A stretch of DNA of 64,000 nt. Source: a virus. Each line of letters begins with the position of its first letter. The stretch's first letter is position 1. The notes below the pieces were generated by a model. The model worked only from the letters and a program-made list of their open reading frames with translations, was not told the DNA's origin and searched no databases. Shown here one piece after another: positions 1 through 7,162 of this stretch. Both the position numbers and the translations under genes were made by a program. Location of the stretch: IMG/VR virus record IMGVR_UViG_3300031839_001380, positions 62,001-126,000 of that record. One strand, given 5' to 3'.

Positions 1-1682
1 AAACAAACGAACAGAACGAAGAATCACAGCCAACTCCTAACACATCACCAAACACTGCAAAACCAGACAATGTTGCTGCAGCAAAAATAAAAGTTCTAAC
101 TGCTGATACTTGTCAAACTAATCCTATTAGTCAGATTGCAAATGTAGTAGAAAATCTTGCTAGTAAAGTAGAAAGTCTTGCTCTTGCTGGTACTAACTTA
201 TCTAATGAAGTTAGACTAGCAGCTGATCTTATTGAAGTTCAAGCCAACAGATTCGTTGGCACAATGATTGAAAAGTTATTTGATAAATTAGAAGGTTTAG
301 GACAACAAGGTCTTAAAGCTTTATATGCTGCAGTTTACGCTAAAGTTCTTGCTGCAACTCAATCTGCAATTATCGCTCATGCTGCTGGTGTTGCTGCACA
401 AACTGCACTGTTGTCTCCAGTTTCTTTTTTACAATCAGCAATTGGATGTGCTGCAAATAAAGCTGTAGAAGGTTTATCTGGTACTATCGAAGATTTACTT
501 TTTGATCTCATTGATAGTGGAAGAAACTATGCTGGATGTATGGGAGCACAGTTTACTGGTGCTTTTGTTGGAGCAATTCTGGATGAAATTGAAGATGCTA
601 TGTCGAAACCTCTTGATGCTGTATCTAAGATTATCGCTCCTGGATTTAAAGTTGCAGATTTCTTATCAAGCGTTAGTAGTAATTTAAATACCGTTGCATC
701 ATTCCTTGATTGTAATCAAAACAACGGTGGTAAGTGTCCACAAGATAAAGAATATGTTGTTGGTGGTAGCAGCAAAGAGAAAGGAGAAGATCCTTTTGAC
801 TATGTTATGAATGCCCTTAAGATATCAAAAGGTGCTGCTAATCTAACCAATGATTTTGAACGACAGTGGGGTAAGTGGGATATATTTGATGATGGTGGAT
901 TGTTAAGCGATTCTAGTAATAATATTGTATCTGGTGGGTGCTATGGCGGTCCATCTCAAAACTGTACTGGTCCTTATGTTGAAATCTTTGGTGGAGGTGG
1001 ATTTGGTGCAGCAGGTGAAGTTATCATGGGTTATTTTGTAGATAATGTTGGACTTGGTGGTATCACTGCTGGTATTCAAAGAACAGCTAGTATCATCGGC
1101 GTTCAGATGAAAAATAAGGGATCAGGGTATAGATATCCGCCCATGGTAAACTTTAGAGATAAGTGTAGTTTTGGATATGGTGCTACCGGTCAAGCTATTC
1201 TTGGCAAGGGAGAAGATAGTGATAAAGTTGTCGCTATTGTTATAATTACTCCCGGAGAAAACTATCCAGAAACTGTTCCTTCGGACCCAAGAGGTTCTGA
1301 GGGGATTACAGATATTATTGTTACCAATCCTGGAAGTGGATATACACCTGGAGATCCCGTCACAATCCCAGGAATTTCTGAAGATGGTACTTTTATAATT
1401 AATCTTCCCGAAGGTCCTGATATTGTATTCGATGGTGATGATCCCGTTGGTCCTCCTGGTGGTGTGGGTATCGGATCTTCTGCACCAATCTATGAGATTG
1501 TTGTTGGTGATGAGGGAGAAATCCTTGATGTTAAGGTTCTAAATATTTTCAGGTATGATGAAACTTTACCTGAACTAAAAGTTCTAAGTGAAACTGGAAG
1601 TGGGGCTATTCTTAGACCCGTATTTGGTTCGTTCCCAACAGATCGTCAAGTTGGTATTATTTCTGCAATCGATTGTGTGTAA
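1..1682 (+). CDS. Virion structural protein, 5'-truncated by window edge
   Basis: The reading frame is already open at base 3 and continues through an internal ATG at 264, so the gene begins before the window. The visible N-terminal part is Gln/Asn/Thr-rich, followed by an Ala-rich helical stretch and then a glycine-rich C-terminal half. That half carries GSGY-type beta modules (about bases 1115-1150 and 1325-1350, e.g. NPGSGYTPGD) that recur in the baseplate-linked proteins further along. It ends in TAATG, sharing its stop with the start of the gp5-like gene, so the two are probably translationally coupled parts of a tail or baseplate operon. No specific T4 orthologue is recognised, and no enzymatic motif is visible. 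Confidence 0.75.
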   Translation, partial: TNEQNEESQPTPNTSPNTAKPDNVAAAKIKVLTADTCQTNPISQIANVVENLASKVESLALAGTNLSNEVRLAADLIEVQANRFVGTMIEKLFDKLEGLGQQGLKALYAAVYAKVLAATQSAIIAHAAGVAAQTALLSPVSFLQSAIGCAANKAVEGLSGTIEDLLFDLIDSGRNYAGCMGAQFTGAFVGAILDEIEDAMSKPLDAVSKIIAPGFKVADFLSSVSSNLNTVASFLDCNQNNGGKCPQDKEYVVGGSSKEKGEDPFDYVMNALKISKGAANLTNDFERQWGKWDIFDDGGLLSDSSNNIVSGGCYGGPSQNCTGPYVEIFGGGGFGAAGEVIMGYFVDNVGLGGITAGIQRTASIIGVQMKNKGSGYRYPPMVNFRDKCSFGYGATGQAILGKGEDSDKVVAIVIITPGENYPETVPSDPRGSEGITDIIVTNPGSGYTPGDPVTIPGISEDGTFIINLPEGPDIVFDGDDPVGPPGGVGIGSSAPIYEIVVGDEGEILDVKVLNIFRYDETLPELKVLSETGSGAILRPVFGSFPTDRQVGIISAIDCV

Positions 1683-2359
1683 TGGCTGCTAAACCAAAAA
1701 ATTATAATAGAAGAGTTATTGACTCTAGAGGAGCTCACTTTAGGATTGTTTCTGGTGATCCTTTGGTGGGATCAACTGGTGCTGAGGTATGTAAAGTATA
1801 TGCCGTAAATGATAATGATGACTCGTTTCTAATTTCCCACAGTCAAGGTGGATTAACTAGAATCGCAGCAGAAAAGACTTTAGAAGTTCGTGCTGGTGAC
1901 AAAAACAATCCACACATCATTGATATTAGAGTTAGTGCTGCTAATGGCGATGTTACTATTACTGCTAGTAACGGATCTGTTAGAGTCAATGCTAAAAATA
2001 TTATGATGGAGGCAACTCAAGATATTGATCTCCATGCAGGGAGAAATGTCAATGTTACTGCTGGTCAGAGAATCTTATATAAAGCAAATACGGTTAATGT
2101 TGAGGGTAAGAGGGGTAATGGCATTGTTAATACTTTTGGTATGAAGATGTTTGCAGGATCATTTGTCCCTGGAGACTTAGTTGAATCTGCATTAGGTCCA
2201 TTTGCATCTCCAAGCATTCTTGGCATCGGTAAGGCAGCATTTGGTGCTGCTACGGGTGGTAATCTAGGTGGATTTGTTGCTGACAGTGTTATTTCTTCTA
2301 CAGGTATTGGTGGAGTAGCTGGTGGTGCTGTTAAATCTGTTCTCGGAGGGTTCTTCTAA
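1682..2359 (+). CDS. gp5-like baseplate spike, beta-helical protein
   Basis: A 225-aa protein. The start chosen is the ATG at 1682, which overlaps the upstream stop (TAATG); a TTG nine bases earlier is a poorer choice. Residues about 70-135 hold alternating short hydrophobic/Asn-Gly repeats (GDVTITASNGSVRVNAKN, then DIDLHAGRNVNVTAG). This is the pattern of the triple-stranded beta-helix of T4 gp5 and VgrG spikes. The C-terminus is Gly/Ala/Val-rich. No lysozyme domain is present, so if this is the gp5 counterpart it is a spike without the muramidase module. The stop overlaps the next start (TAATG). Confidence 0.65.
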   Translation: MAAKPKNYNRRVIDSRGAHFRIVSGDPLVGSTGAEVCKVYAVNDNDDSFLISHSQGGLTRIAAEKTLEVRAGDKNNPHIIDIRVSAANGDVTITASNGSVRVNAKNIMMEATQDIDLHAGRNVNVTAGQRILYKANTVNVEGKRGNGIVNTFGMKMFAGSFVPGDLVESALGPFASPSILGIGKAAFGAATGGNLGGFVADSVISSTGIGGVAGGAVKSVLGGFF

Positions 2360-3159
2360 TGACAAATAATGCAATTACTACAACCTTAAGAAATGGTTCT
2401 AAAGGAACTGTGCATGGACTTCCAGCATCATTTTCACAAAGCCTTGAGTGTCAAGCAGGAGCAGTAGTCACTGGTCCTATTTTAGGAACTAGTGAGATTT
2501 TAATCACGGGCAATGTTATTATTGCCATCGATCCCTTAGAGAAGAAGAAACCATCAGGAACATTGACTGTTGCTGGTGCAACTACACTTAATGGAATAGT
2601 TAAAATTAATGCTGCTACAACTATTGTTGGTGCGGTGGGCGTTACTGGAGTTGTATCTGCAACATCATTTGTTGGACCATTGACCGGAAATGTCAATGGA
2701 GTTGCAAGTGGTAATAAATTAATTGCTAACTTTGATATTCCTCATGTAAAAGAGAAAGGAAAACGAATTCGTCATATTATTACTGAAGGACCAGAAGCGG
2801 GTATATACATTCGTGGAAGACTTAAAGATAGTAATGTAATTGAATTGCCAGAGTATTGGGATGGTCTGGTAGATTATGATAGTATCAGTGTTCAATTACA
2901 ACCTATTGGTGACAGACATTTCCATTTAAATGTAACGGAAATCGATAGTGAAAAGATAGTTGTGAAGGAAGCAGATGATAAACCAATTGATTGTTTTTAT
3001 CATGTATGGGTTGCAAGATGGTTGAACCCAATGAATCATGATGAAAAGCTTACCGTCGTTTACGATGGAAAAGATCCCGATGATTATCCTGGTGGCAATC
3101 ACAACTTCTTAGTTGGTGGGTGGGATTACGATAGAAGAAACCCAGAGTGGACAGTCTAG
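2359..3159 (+). CDS. Virion structural (fibre/spike-associated) protein
   Basis: A 266-aa protein starting at an ATG that overlaps the previous stop. The first ~110 residues are short beta repeats rich in Gly/Thr/Val (for example GPLTGNVNGVASGN). The C-terminal ~150 residues form a denser domain beginning near HVKEKGKRIRHIITEGPEAG and ending in an aromatic segment (GGWDYDRRNPEWTV). This kind of C-terminal domain follows repeat stalks in tail-fibre-like proteins of marine phages. The coupling to the spike gene suggests a tail-tip or fibre role, but the exact function is unknown. Confidence 0.6.
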   Translation: MTNNAITTTLRNGSKGTVHGLPASFSQSLECQAGAVVTGPILGTSEILITGNVIIAIDPLEKKKPSGTLTVAGATTLNGIVKINAATTIVGAVGVTGVVSATSFVGPLTGNVNGVASGNKLIANFDIPHVKEKGKRIRHIITEGPEAGIYIRGRLKDSNVIELPEYWDGLVDYDSISVQLQPIGDRHFHLNVTEIDSEKIVVKEADDKPIDCFYHVWVARWLNPMNHDEKLTVVYDGKDPDDYPGGNHNFLVGGWDYDRRNPEWTV

Positions 3160-3196
3160 AAACTGGATCTGTAATCTTCCCAACCTGAGGATATCC

Positions 3197-3205
3197 TGCT
3201 ATAAT
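3197..3205 (+). promoter_or_regulatory. Extended -10 promoter (TGCTATAAT)
   Basis: A perfect TGCTATAAT lies 24 bases before the ATG at 3230, in the short gap after the structural genes. No good -35 hexamer is seen. The same TGnTATAAT box occurs at several other gene starts in the window. It probably starts a transcript for the small gene and talC. Confidence 0.55.
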
Positions 3206-3229
3206 ATTCAGGTAACCAAGGTCATCCTA

Positions 3230-3469
3230 ATGACAGACGAGTACAGTTTTGCGGACGAGCATTTTGAGTCTCAAAACGATGAATACATCGAGTGCGTTGT
3301 TGTTGATATGTGCAAGCGTCGGTTTGCCTGTGTCTCAGATAAGGATAATTCAAAAACTCTAGAGTGTGATACTCCTGATGAGTTCATGCGTGTGCTTGAA
3401 ATGTGTCAAGCATTTCTTCCTGAAGAAGCAATTCTTTGGGTAGATCCCATTGTAACTACCGCTAAATAA
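3230..3469 (+). CDS. Small acidic hypothetical protein upstream of talC
   Basis: 79 aa, starting at the ATG at 3230 (MTDEYSFADEHF), downstream of a TGCTATAAT box. An in-frame extension back to 3113 would run inside the upstream gene and is rejected. The protein is acidic with three Cys; residues 25-70 look like a compact alpha/beta fold. It ends 18 bases before talC, and its stop codon lies inside a CTAAATA box. Function unknown; it may be cotranscribed with talC. Confidence 0.7.
   Translation: MTDEYSFADEHFESQNDEYIECVVVDMCKRRFACVSDKDNSKTLECDTPDEFMRVLEMCQAFLPEEAILWVDPIVTTAK
3462..3468 (+). promoter_or_regulatory. Late-type promoter box CTAAATA ahead of talC
   Basis: CTAAATA overlaps the stop of the upstream small gene and lies 19 bases before the talC ATG. 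It matches the T4-type late box seen before several structural operons here. The AT-rich stop-codon context could create it by chance. Confidence 0.4.
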
Positions 3470-3487
3470 ACCAGTATTTCTCAGATT

Positions 3488-4141
3488 ATGAAGATCTTTC
3501 TTGACACAGCTGACACAAAAGTAATCCAAAAACACTACCTTACGGGTTTGATTGATGGGGTAACAACTAATCCATCTTTGATTATGAAGAGTGGTCGTGA
3601 TCCTGAAAAGGTTTACGAAGAGCTTCGTGATATTGGCATCAAAGATATCAGTATGGAGGTTGTTGGCACTCAAGAAGAGATGACTTCTGAGGCACTGCGT
3701 CTTTCTGGAAAGTTTGGTGATTGTTGCACTATTAAACTACCCTGTACCCCAGAGGGTCTTTTGATTTGTAATTATCTTTCTGGCAAAGGTATCAGGACAA
3801 ATGTTACTTTGATCTTTAATGCTGCTCAAGGTATCCTTGCAGCTAAAGCAGGAGCAACTTATGTTTCTCCTTTTGTTGGTCGTCTTGATGATCAATCTAT
3901 TGCTGGTCTTGAAGTTGTTCGTTCAATTTCAGAGTTGTATCGTATTCATGGTATGAAGACCCAAGTTCTTGCTGCTTCTATCCGTGAAGTTCATCGTGCA
4001 GTTCGGTCTTGGTATAATGGTGCTGATGTTGTAACAATGCCACCATCAGTCTTTGAAAAGATGTATAATCACATTCTGACCGATAAAGGTCTAGAAATCT
4101 TCGACAAAGATTGGGAGGCTGTACAAAATGCAAGACCCTGA
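3488..4141 (+). CDS. talC: Transaldolase, phage TalC type
   Basis: A 217-aa protein of the small transaldolase/fructose-6-phosphate aldolase family. It begins with MKIFLDTADTKVIQ and GVTTNPSLIMKSG, which are family hallmarks. The Schiff-base lysine is K83 in TIKLPCTPEG, and the TLIFNAAQGILAAKAGATYVSPFVGR segment follows (quoted here only as a landmark at residues ~100-125). Length is normal. In cyanophages, TalC is an auxiliary metabolic enzyme that interconverts sugar phosphates in the pentose phosphate pathway; it is thought to favour NADPH and ribose supply during infection. The 3' end overlaps a small acidic gene by 14 bases, and a nitrilase-family gene follows. Confidence 0.96.
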   Translation: MKIFLDTADTKVIQKHYLTGLIDGVTTNPSLIMKSGRDPEKVYEELRDIGIKDISMEVVGTQEEMTSEALRLSGKFGDCCTIKLPCTPEGLLICNYLSGKGIRTNVTLIFNAAQGILAAKAGATYVSPFVGRLDDQSIAGLEVVRSISELYRIHGMKTQVLAASIREVHRAVRSWYNGADVVTMPPSVFEKMYNHILTDKGLEIFDKDWEAVQNARP

Positions 4142-4253
4142 AGAGAAGAAAGAAATTCCACCTACAGATGATGCATCAGGAATCTTTGAGTTTCCTGATG
4201 ATGATGATAATGATCTAAAAGAAATGTACACTAATCATGAAGAAGGCTCTTGA
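4128..4253 (+). CDS. Tiny acidic protein between talC and hydrolase
   Basis: 41 aa, starting at an ATG inside the last codons of talC and ending five bases before the preferred start of the hydrolase gene. The product is strongly acidic (PDDDDND) with no hydrophobic core, so it is probably disordered. The tidy bridging of talC and the hydrolase supports a real coupled gene. Function unknown. Confidence 0.5.
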   Translation: MQDPEEKKEIPPTDDASGIFEFPDDDDNDLKEMYTNHEEGS

Positions 4254-4257
4254 AACT

Positions 4258-5046
4258 ATGAGATTTGCAGCTGCTCAAATTCCAGTATCCACAAATATTC
4301 AGTATAACAAAAAAGAGATTCTTAAATCTATTGATTGGGCAAAGGAAAATAAAGTAGATCATCTATTGACACCAGAATGTGCCTTGTCTGGATATCACAG
4401 TGGATGGACTTACAACAAGGAAGAACTTGCTGATGCATTAAAAGAGGTAGAAAAGGCACAGAAAGATGCTAAGATAAACTTACATTTAGGAACATTTTTT
4501 GAAGAAAACGAGGTTATTGGCAATGTAAATAGAAATCAAATTAGACATTATAATGCTTATGGAAATTTTGTTGGATCAACAAATAAGACATTTGTTTGTG
4601 ATGGTGAAAATTGTTTGGGTAGAGATCCTATCCTGGATCCCATTACTCTAATTGAAATAGGTTATAATCAAAATATTGCTAGTTTGATATGTAATGATTT
4701 TTGGGGATATCATGAAATAGGTAGGAAGCCATTGACCACAGAATATTCTGATATTCCTGAAGTATCAATTATTTTTCATGCTACAAATGGTGCAAAGGTT
4801 TCTGAAGATGATCCATCTTTTATTCCCTTCGATATGTGGCATAACGGATTTCTTCATATGACATCATATTCATGTGGAATTCCAATTCTAACTGTAGATG
4901 CATGCACACAATGGGAGTGGGATGGTGAAGATGAAACTATGATTAATAAGTTTAGAACTTCTAGTCAAAGTGGACTGATTACCAAGAATGGTTGGTTAAC
5001 TGATGTCCCTAGATACGGTCGGCAATACTTTTACTATGACATTTGA
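4258..5046 (+). CDS. Carbon-nitrogen hydrolase (nitrilase superfamily)
   Basis: 262 aa from the ATG at 4258, which has an AGAAGG-like ribosome site about 11 bases upstream and opens directly with the family beta-strand MRFAAAQIPVS. An ATG at 4237 would add seven residues. The Glu-Lys-Cys triad is visible: E40 in LLTPECALSGY, K110 in GSTNKTFV, C145 in SLICNDFWG. The family hydrolyses amides or nitriles and also transfers N-acyl groups; the substrate cannot be read here. The placement behind talC suggests an auxiliary metabolic gene, perhaps linked to nitrogen or amide turnover in the infected cell. Confidence 0.85.
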   Translation: MRFAAAQIPVSTNIQYNKKEILKSIDWAKENKVDHLLTPECALSGYHSGWTYNKEELADALKEVEKAQKDAKINLHLGTFFEENEVIGNVNRNQIRHYNAYGNFVGSTNKTFVCDGENCLGRDPILDPITLIEIGYNQNIASLICNDFWGYHEIGRKPLTTEYSDIPEVSIIFHATNGAKVSEDDPSFIPFDMWHNGFLHMTSYSCGIPILTVDACTQWEWDGEDETMINKFRTSSQSGLITKNGWLTDVPRYGRQYFYYDI

Positions 5047-5054
5047 ATTGGTTT

Positions 5055-5138
5055 GGGAGTGTGGCGGAATAGGTAGACGCACCAGACTTAAAATCTGTTG
5101 ACCTCATGGTCGTGAGAGTTCAAGTCTCTCTACTCCTA
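5055..5138 (+). tRNA. tRNA-Leu (UAA anticodon)
   Basis: Folds by hand into a class II tRNA. The acceptor is GGGAGTG/TACTCCT with G-U wobbles, D-arm GCG...CGC with GGTAGA, anticodon loop CTTAAAA (anticodon TAA), a long variable arm, and T-arm GAGAG-TTCAAGT-CTCTC. The discriminator is A and no CCA is encoded. The outermost anticodon-stem pair (C27-U43) is mismatched. It closely resembles cyanobacterial tRNA-Leu(UAA), without the group I intron found in many host copies. It probably supports translation of UUA-rich AT-biased phage genes. Confidence 0.93.
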
Positions 5139-5143
5139 TATAT

Positions 5144-5159
5144 TGTAGGTTCACCTACA
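5144..5159 (+). other. Short hairpin after the tRNA
   Basis: TGTAGG-TTCA-CCTACA is a perfect 6-bp inverted repeat with a 4-base loop, five bases after the tRNA and nine bases before the next ATG. It could be a tRNA 3'-processing signal or a weak terminator or attenuator. No T-run follows (an A-run does), so termination on the plus strand is doubtful. Confidence 0.4.
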
Positions 5160-5168
5160 TTCAAAAAA

Positions 5169-5672
5169 ATGAAGAAAGCTTTACTAGCTTTTGGAATGTT
5201 ATTGATGACCGCTAGTGTAGCAAACGCTGGCGGATTAGTTCATAAAATGTCTTCTAGTGTCCAACTAACTGTTGATGCTGCTAGAAGTTCAGCAACAAGA
5301 TTAGGGTCTCAGTATAGTGTCTCTGGTTCAAATGTTGGCACCTCAGATGGAACAACTGCTGGTATGCTTTCAAGTGGCACAATCACCAGTGGGGTATATT
5401 CTCCTGGCACTATTTCAGCAAATCAACTTTCGGCAACAAACGGAGAAGCATTCTCCTTTAGTACCTCTTACCTTCAAGGCGATGCAATCCCAACTGCTGC
5501 TCCTACTGTAGGTGATGTTCCTAATTTCTCTAGTGTAACTTCTTACACTGCGGGTGTTGCTGGAACTCTAGCAGGTACTGTAGGTACTTCGGGTGCTCTA
5601 ACCGTGACGGCTGGTGGAGCTGGCAGTACGGCAATTGGTCAATTTGTAAGTGAAATTACGGTAATTGATTAA
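5169..5672 (+). CDS. Exported Gly/Ser/Thr-rich protein, paralogue A
   Basis: 167 aa from the ATG at 5169, which gives a textbook signal peptide: MKKALLAF, hydrophobic core GMLLMTASVA, cleavage after ANA-GG at about residue 21. An upstream in-frame extension would run into the tRNA and is rejected. The mature part is Ser/Gly/Thr/Ala-rich and low in charge, with YSVSGSNVG and GEAFSFSTSYL. Both motifs recur in the next gene, so the two are paralogues. It may be an exported or surface-associated protein, or a virion component. The stop forms TAATG with a nested alternative reading frame. Confidence 0.7.
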   Translation: MKKALLAFGMLLMTASVANAGGLVHKMSSSVQLTVDAARSSATRLGSQYSVSGSNVGTSDGTTAGMLSSGTITSGVYSPGTISANQLSATNGEAFSFSTSYLQGDAIPTAAPTVGDVPNFSSVTSYTAGVAGTLAGTVGTSGALTVTAGGAGSTAIGQFVSEITVID

Positions 5673-5836
5673 TGGAACTTAGTTATGGATTTCCTAATCA
5701 AAAGGGATGTCTTTGCTCAAATTGTAAAGGCACCTCTTTTTGCCGTTGTTGTTCTCATTGCGATGTCTTCTGGGCAAGCAAAAGCAGTTCCAGTAGTCCC
5801 AAACTTCACCCAGGGCTCAATGACCAGTCACACTGA
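5672..5836 (+). CDS. Possible nested Cys-rich small protein
   Basis: A 54-aa frame starting at an ATG that overlaps the upstream stop (TAATG, the coupling arrangement used elsewhere here). It encodes MELSYGFPNQKGCLCSNCKG followed by TSFCRCCSHCD: seven cysteines within about 18 residues in CxC-xx-C and CxCC-xx-C spacings that look like metal ligands. It lies wholly inside the start of paralogue B in another frame. Either this is a real nested zinc-binding peptide or a coincidence; only one frame need be coding. Confidence 0.25.
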   Translation: MELSYGFPNQKGCLCSNCKGTSFCRCCSHCDVFWASKSSSSSPKLHPGLNDQSH

Positions 5837-6179
5837 GACAACATCGAAGGTGACTGAAACTATTAACTCTATAGATTATGCAACAGGATGGCAGTATTCA
5901 GTAAGTGGAACGAATGTGGACAGTGGTGGTCAATCATTAAGTCCAACACCAACAACAAATTCTGTAATCGTCAATCCTTTAGGGGGTACGGAAGGGCAGA
6001 TAACGAGCACCAACTCGGCTCTAAATCTATCCAATCAGAATTTTCAGATAACAACTCCTGGAGAGGCTTTTCAGTTCACCCAAACTTACAGCGGACCAGG
6101 AGTGTCAAATCAAACAGTAATTCAAAGAGTCACAGAGGTTACCAGCGTCACCGACACCACAAGTATCTTTACGCAGTAG
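5685..6179 (+). CDS. Exported Ser/Thr-rich protein, paralogue B
   Basis: 164 aa. The N-terminus (MDFLIKRDVFAQIVKAPLFA, then VVVLIAMSSGQAKA-VPV) is a long signal peptide or membrane anchor. The mature region is Ser/Thr/Asn/Gln-rich and shares QYSVSGTNV and GEAFQFTQTY with paralogue A in the same order, indicating tandem duplication and divergence. The start follows paralogue A by 12 bases. A different frame of the same DNA also reads as a Cys-rich peptide, and the 3' half overlaps the nominal start of the next gene. Function unknown. Confidence 0.65.
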   Translation: MDFLIKRDVFAQIVKAPLFAVVVLIAMSSGQAKAVPVVPNFTQGSMTSHTETTSKVTETINSIDYATGWQYSVSGTNVDSGGQSLSPTPTTNSVIVNPLGGTEGQITSTNSALNLSNQNFQITTPGEAFQFTQTYSGPGVSNQTVIQRVTEVTSVTDTTSIFTQ

Positions 6180-7162
6180 CAGCAATATTCTTAACAACAC
6201 CTGCACATGCCAATGTAGGGGGTGTAAGTGCAACTGCAAACCCAATCGCGAATAGCTCAGGCTCAGTGACCAACCAAGCTATTCAGGTCTTACAAGGACC
6301 ATATATAACCAACCAATATGGTGGTGGTATCGCATGTCAAGGACCGACTGCTAATATCACACCATTCATTACTCATGCTCGTAATGAGAAGGATCCATTT
6401 GAGACACATTACTATGAACCTCAGTATGACAATAGAGATTTTGATGGAAGACTAGTAGAAGTTCAAAAGAATGTAAAGAATTGGCCTTGGGAATCGCATT
6501 ACAATGATAAAACATATACAAACTCAGATGGTGAGACAGTAAGAGCATATGAAGATGGTCAAGATATGACTATCACAGTTATGGAAATGCAAGGTGATGG
6601 TATTCCAGATAATCCCGGTTCTAAGTTGTGGGATAAACCAGTAAGAACTGGTGACACTAGAAATTATAGTACCAGTATTGGTTTATCTGCAACACTCTCT
6701 TTCCCACTTGATGGTGGATTACAAGAGCGTTGTAAAGCAGCTGCAGATACCAATACTGCATTAATGAAACAACAACTTGCCAATAAAAGATTGGACTTTG
6801 AGCTTGCTCGTTTGAAGAATTGTGGAGAATTAATGAAGGCAGGAATTTCTTTTCACCCACGCAGCCCTTATAGAAAAATATGTGCTGATGTTGTAGTGAT
6901 GAATGTCAATGCAGTTCCACAACATCGCCACTCTATCCCTTCGGTTTCAGTGCCGACCGTAAAATCTTTATCGCCCGGTTCCGATCCCGTTGCTCCGCCT
7001 TCCTCTCAGACACAGACAATACCGGGGACTTCTTACCCCGTAAGGCAGCAATCTTCTTCACAACCTTCTTCGTTACAGGTTTCACCACTTTTAACAAAAG
7101 ATCAGCAAGAGGTTTTGCGAGCAACGCAGAGGTCGTCGCAACTACAGCAATTGAGGCGGTAA
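5888..7162 (+). CDS. Exported-type cyanophage protein, start uncertain
   Basis: The convincing part begins at about base 6140: a basic stretch (HRHHK) then a signal-peptide core YLYAVAAIFLTTPAHA and a mature domain with acidic and aromatic segments and two Cys-containing helices (GLQERCKAA, LARLKNCGELM). No ATG, GTG or TTG occurs in this frame between the ATG at 5888 and the signal sequence. The nominal start lies 292 bases inside paralogue B, where the frame reads like a shadow. The C-terminal ~75 residues (Ser/Pro/Gln-rich) are encoded antisense to the minus-strand gene. The start could be 5888, an unusual codon, or obscured by a sequence error. Confidence 0.55.
   Translation: MAVFSKWNECGQWWSIIKSNTNNKFCNRQSFRGYGRADNEHQLGSKSIQSEFSDNNSWRGFSVHPNLQRTRSVKSNSNSKSHRGYQRHRHHKYLYAVAAIFLTTPAHANVGGVSATANPIANSSGSVTNQAIQVLQGPYITNQYGGGIACQGPTANITPFITHARNEKDPFETHYYEPQYDNRDFDGRLVEVQKNVKNWPWESHYNDKTYTNSDGETVRAYEDGQDMTITVMEMQGDGIPDNPGSKLWDKPVRTGDTRNYSTSIGLSATLSFPLDGGLQERCKAAADTNTALMKQQLANKRLDFELARLKNCGELMKAGISFHPRSPYRKICADVVVMNVNAVPQHRHSIPSVSVPTVKSLSPGSDPVAPPSSQTQTIPGTSYPVRQQSSSQPSSLQVSPLLTKDQQEVLRATQRSSQLQQLRR

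Noticed and set aside
5888-6179. Programmed -1 frameshift fusing paralogue B to the next exported protein
   Set aside because: The frame relation is right for -1, but I found no X-XXY-YYZ slippery site in the zero frame near the junction and no obvious downstream structure.
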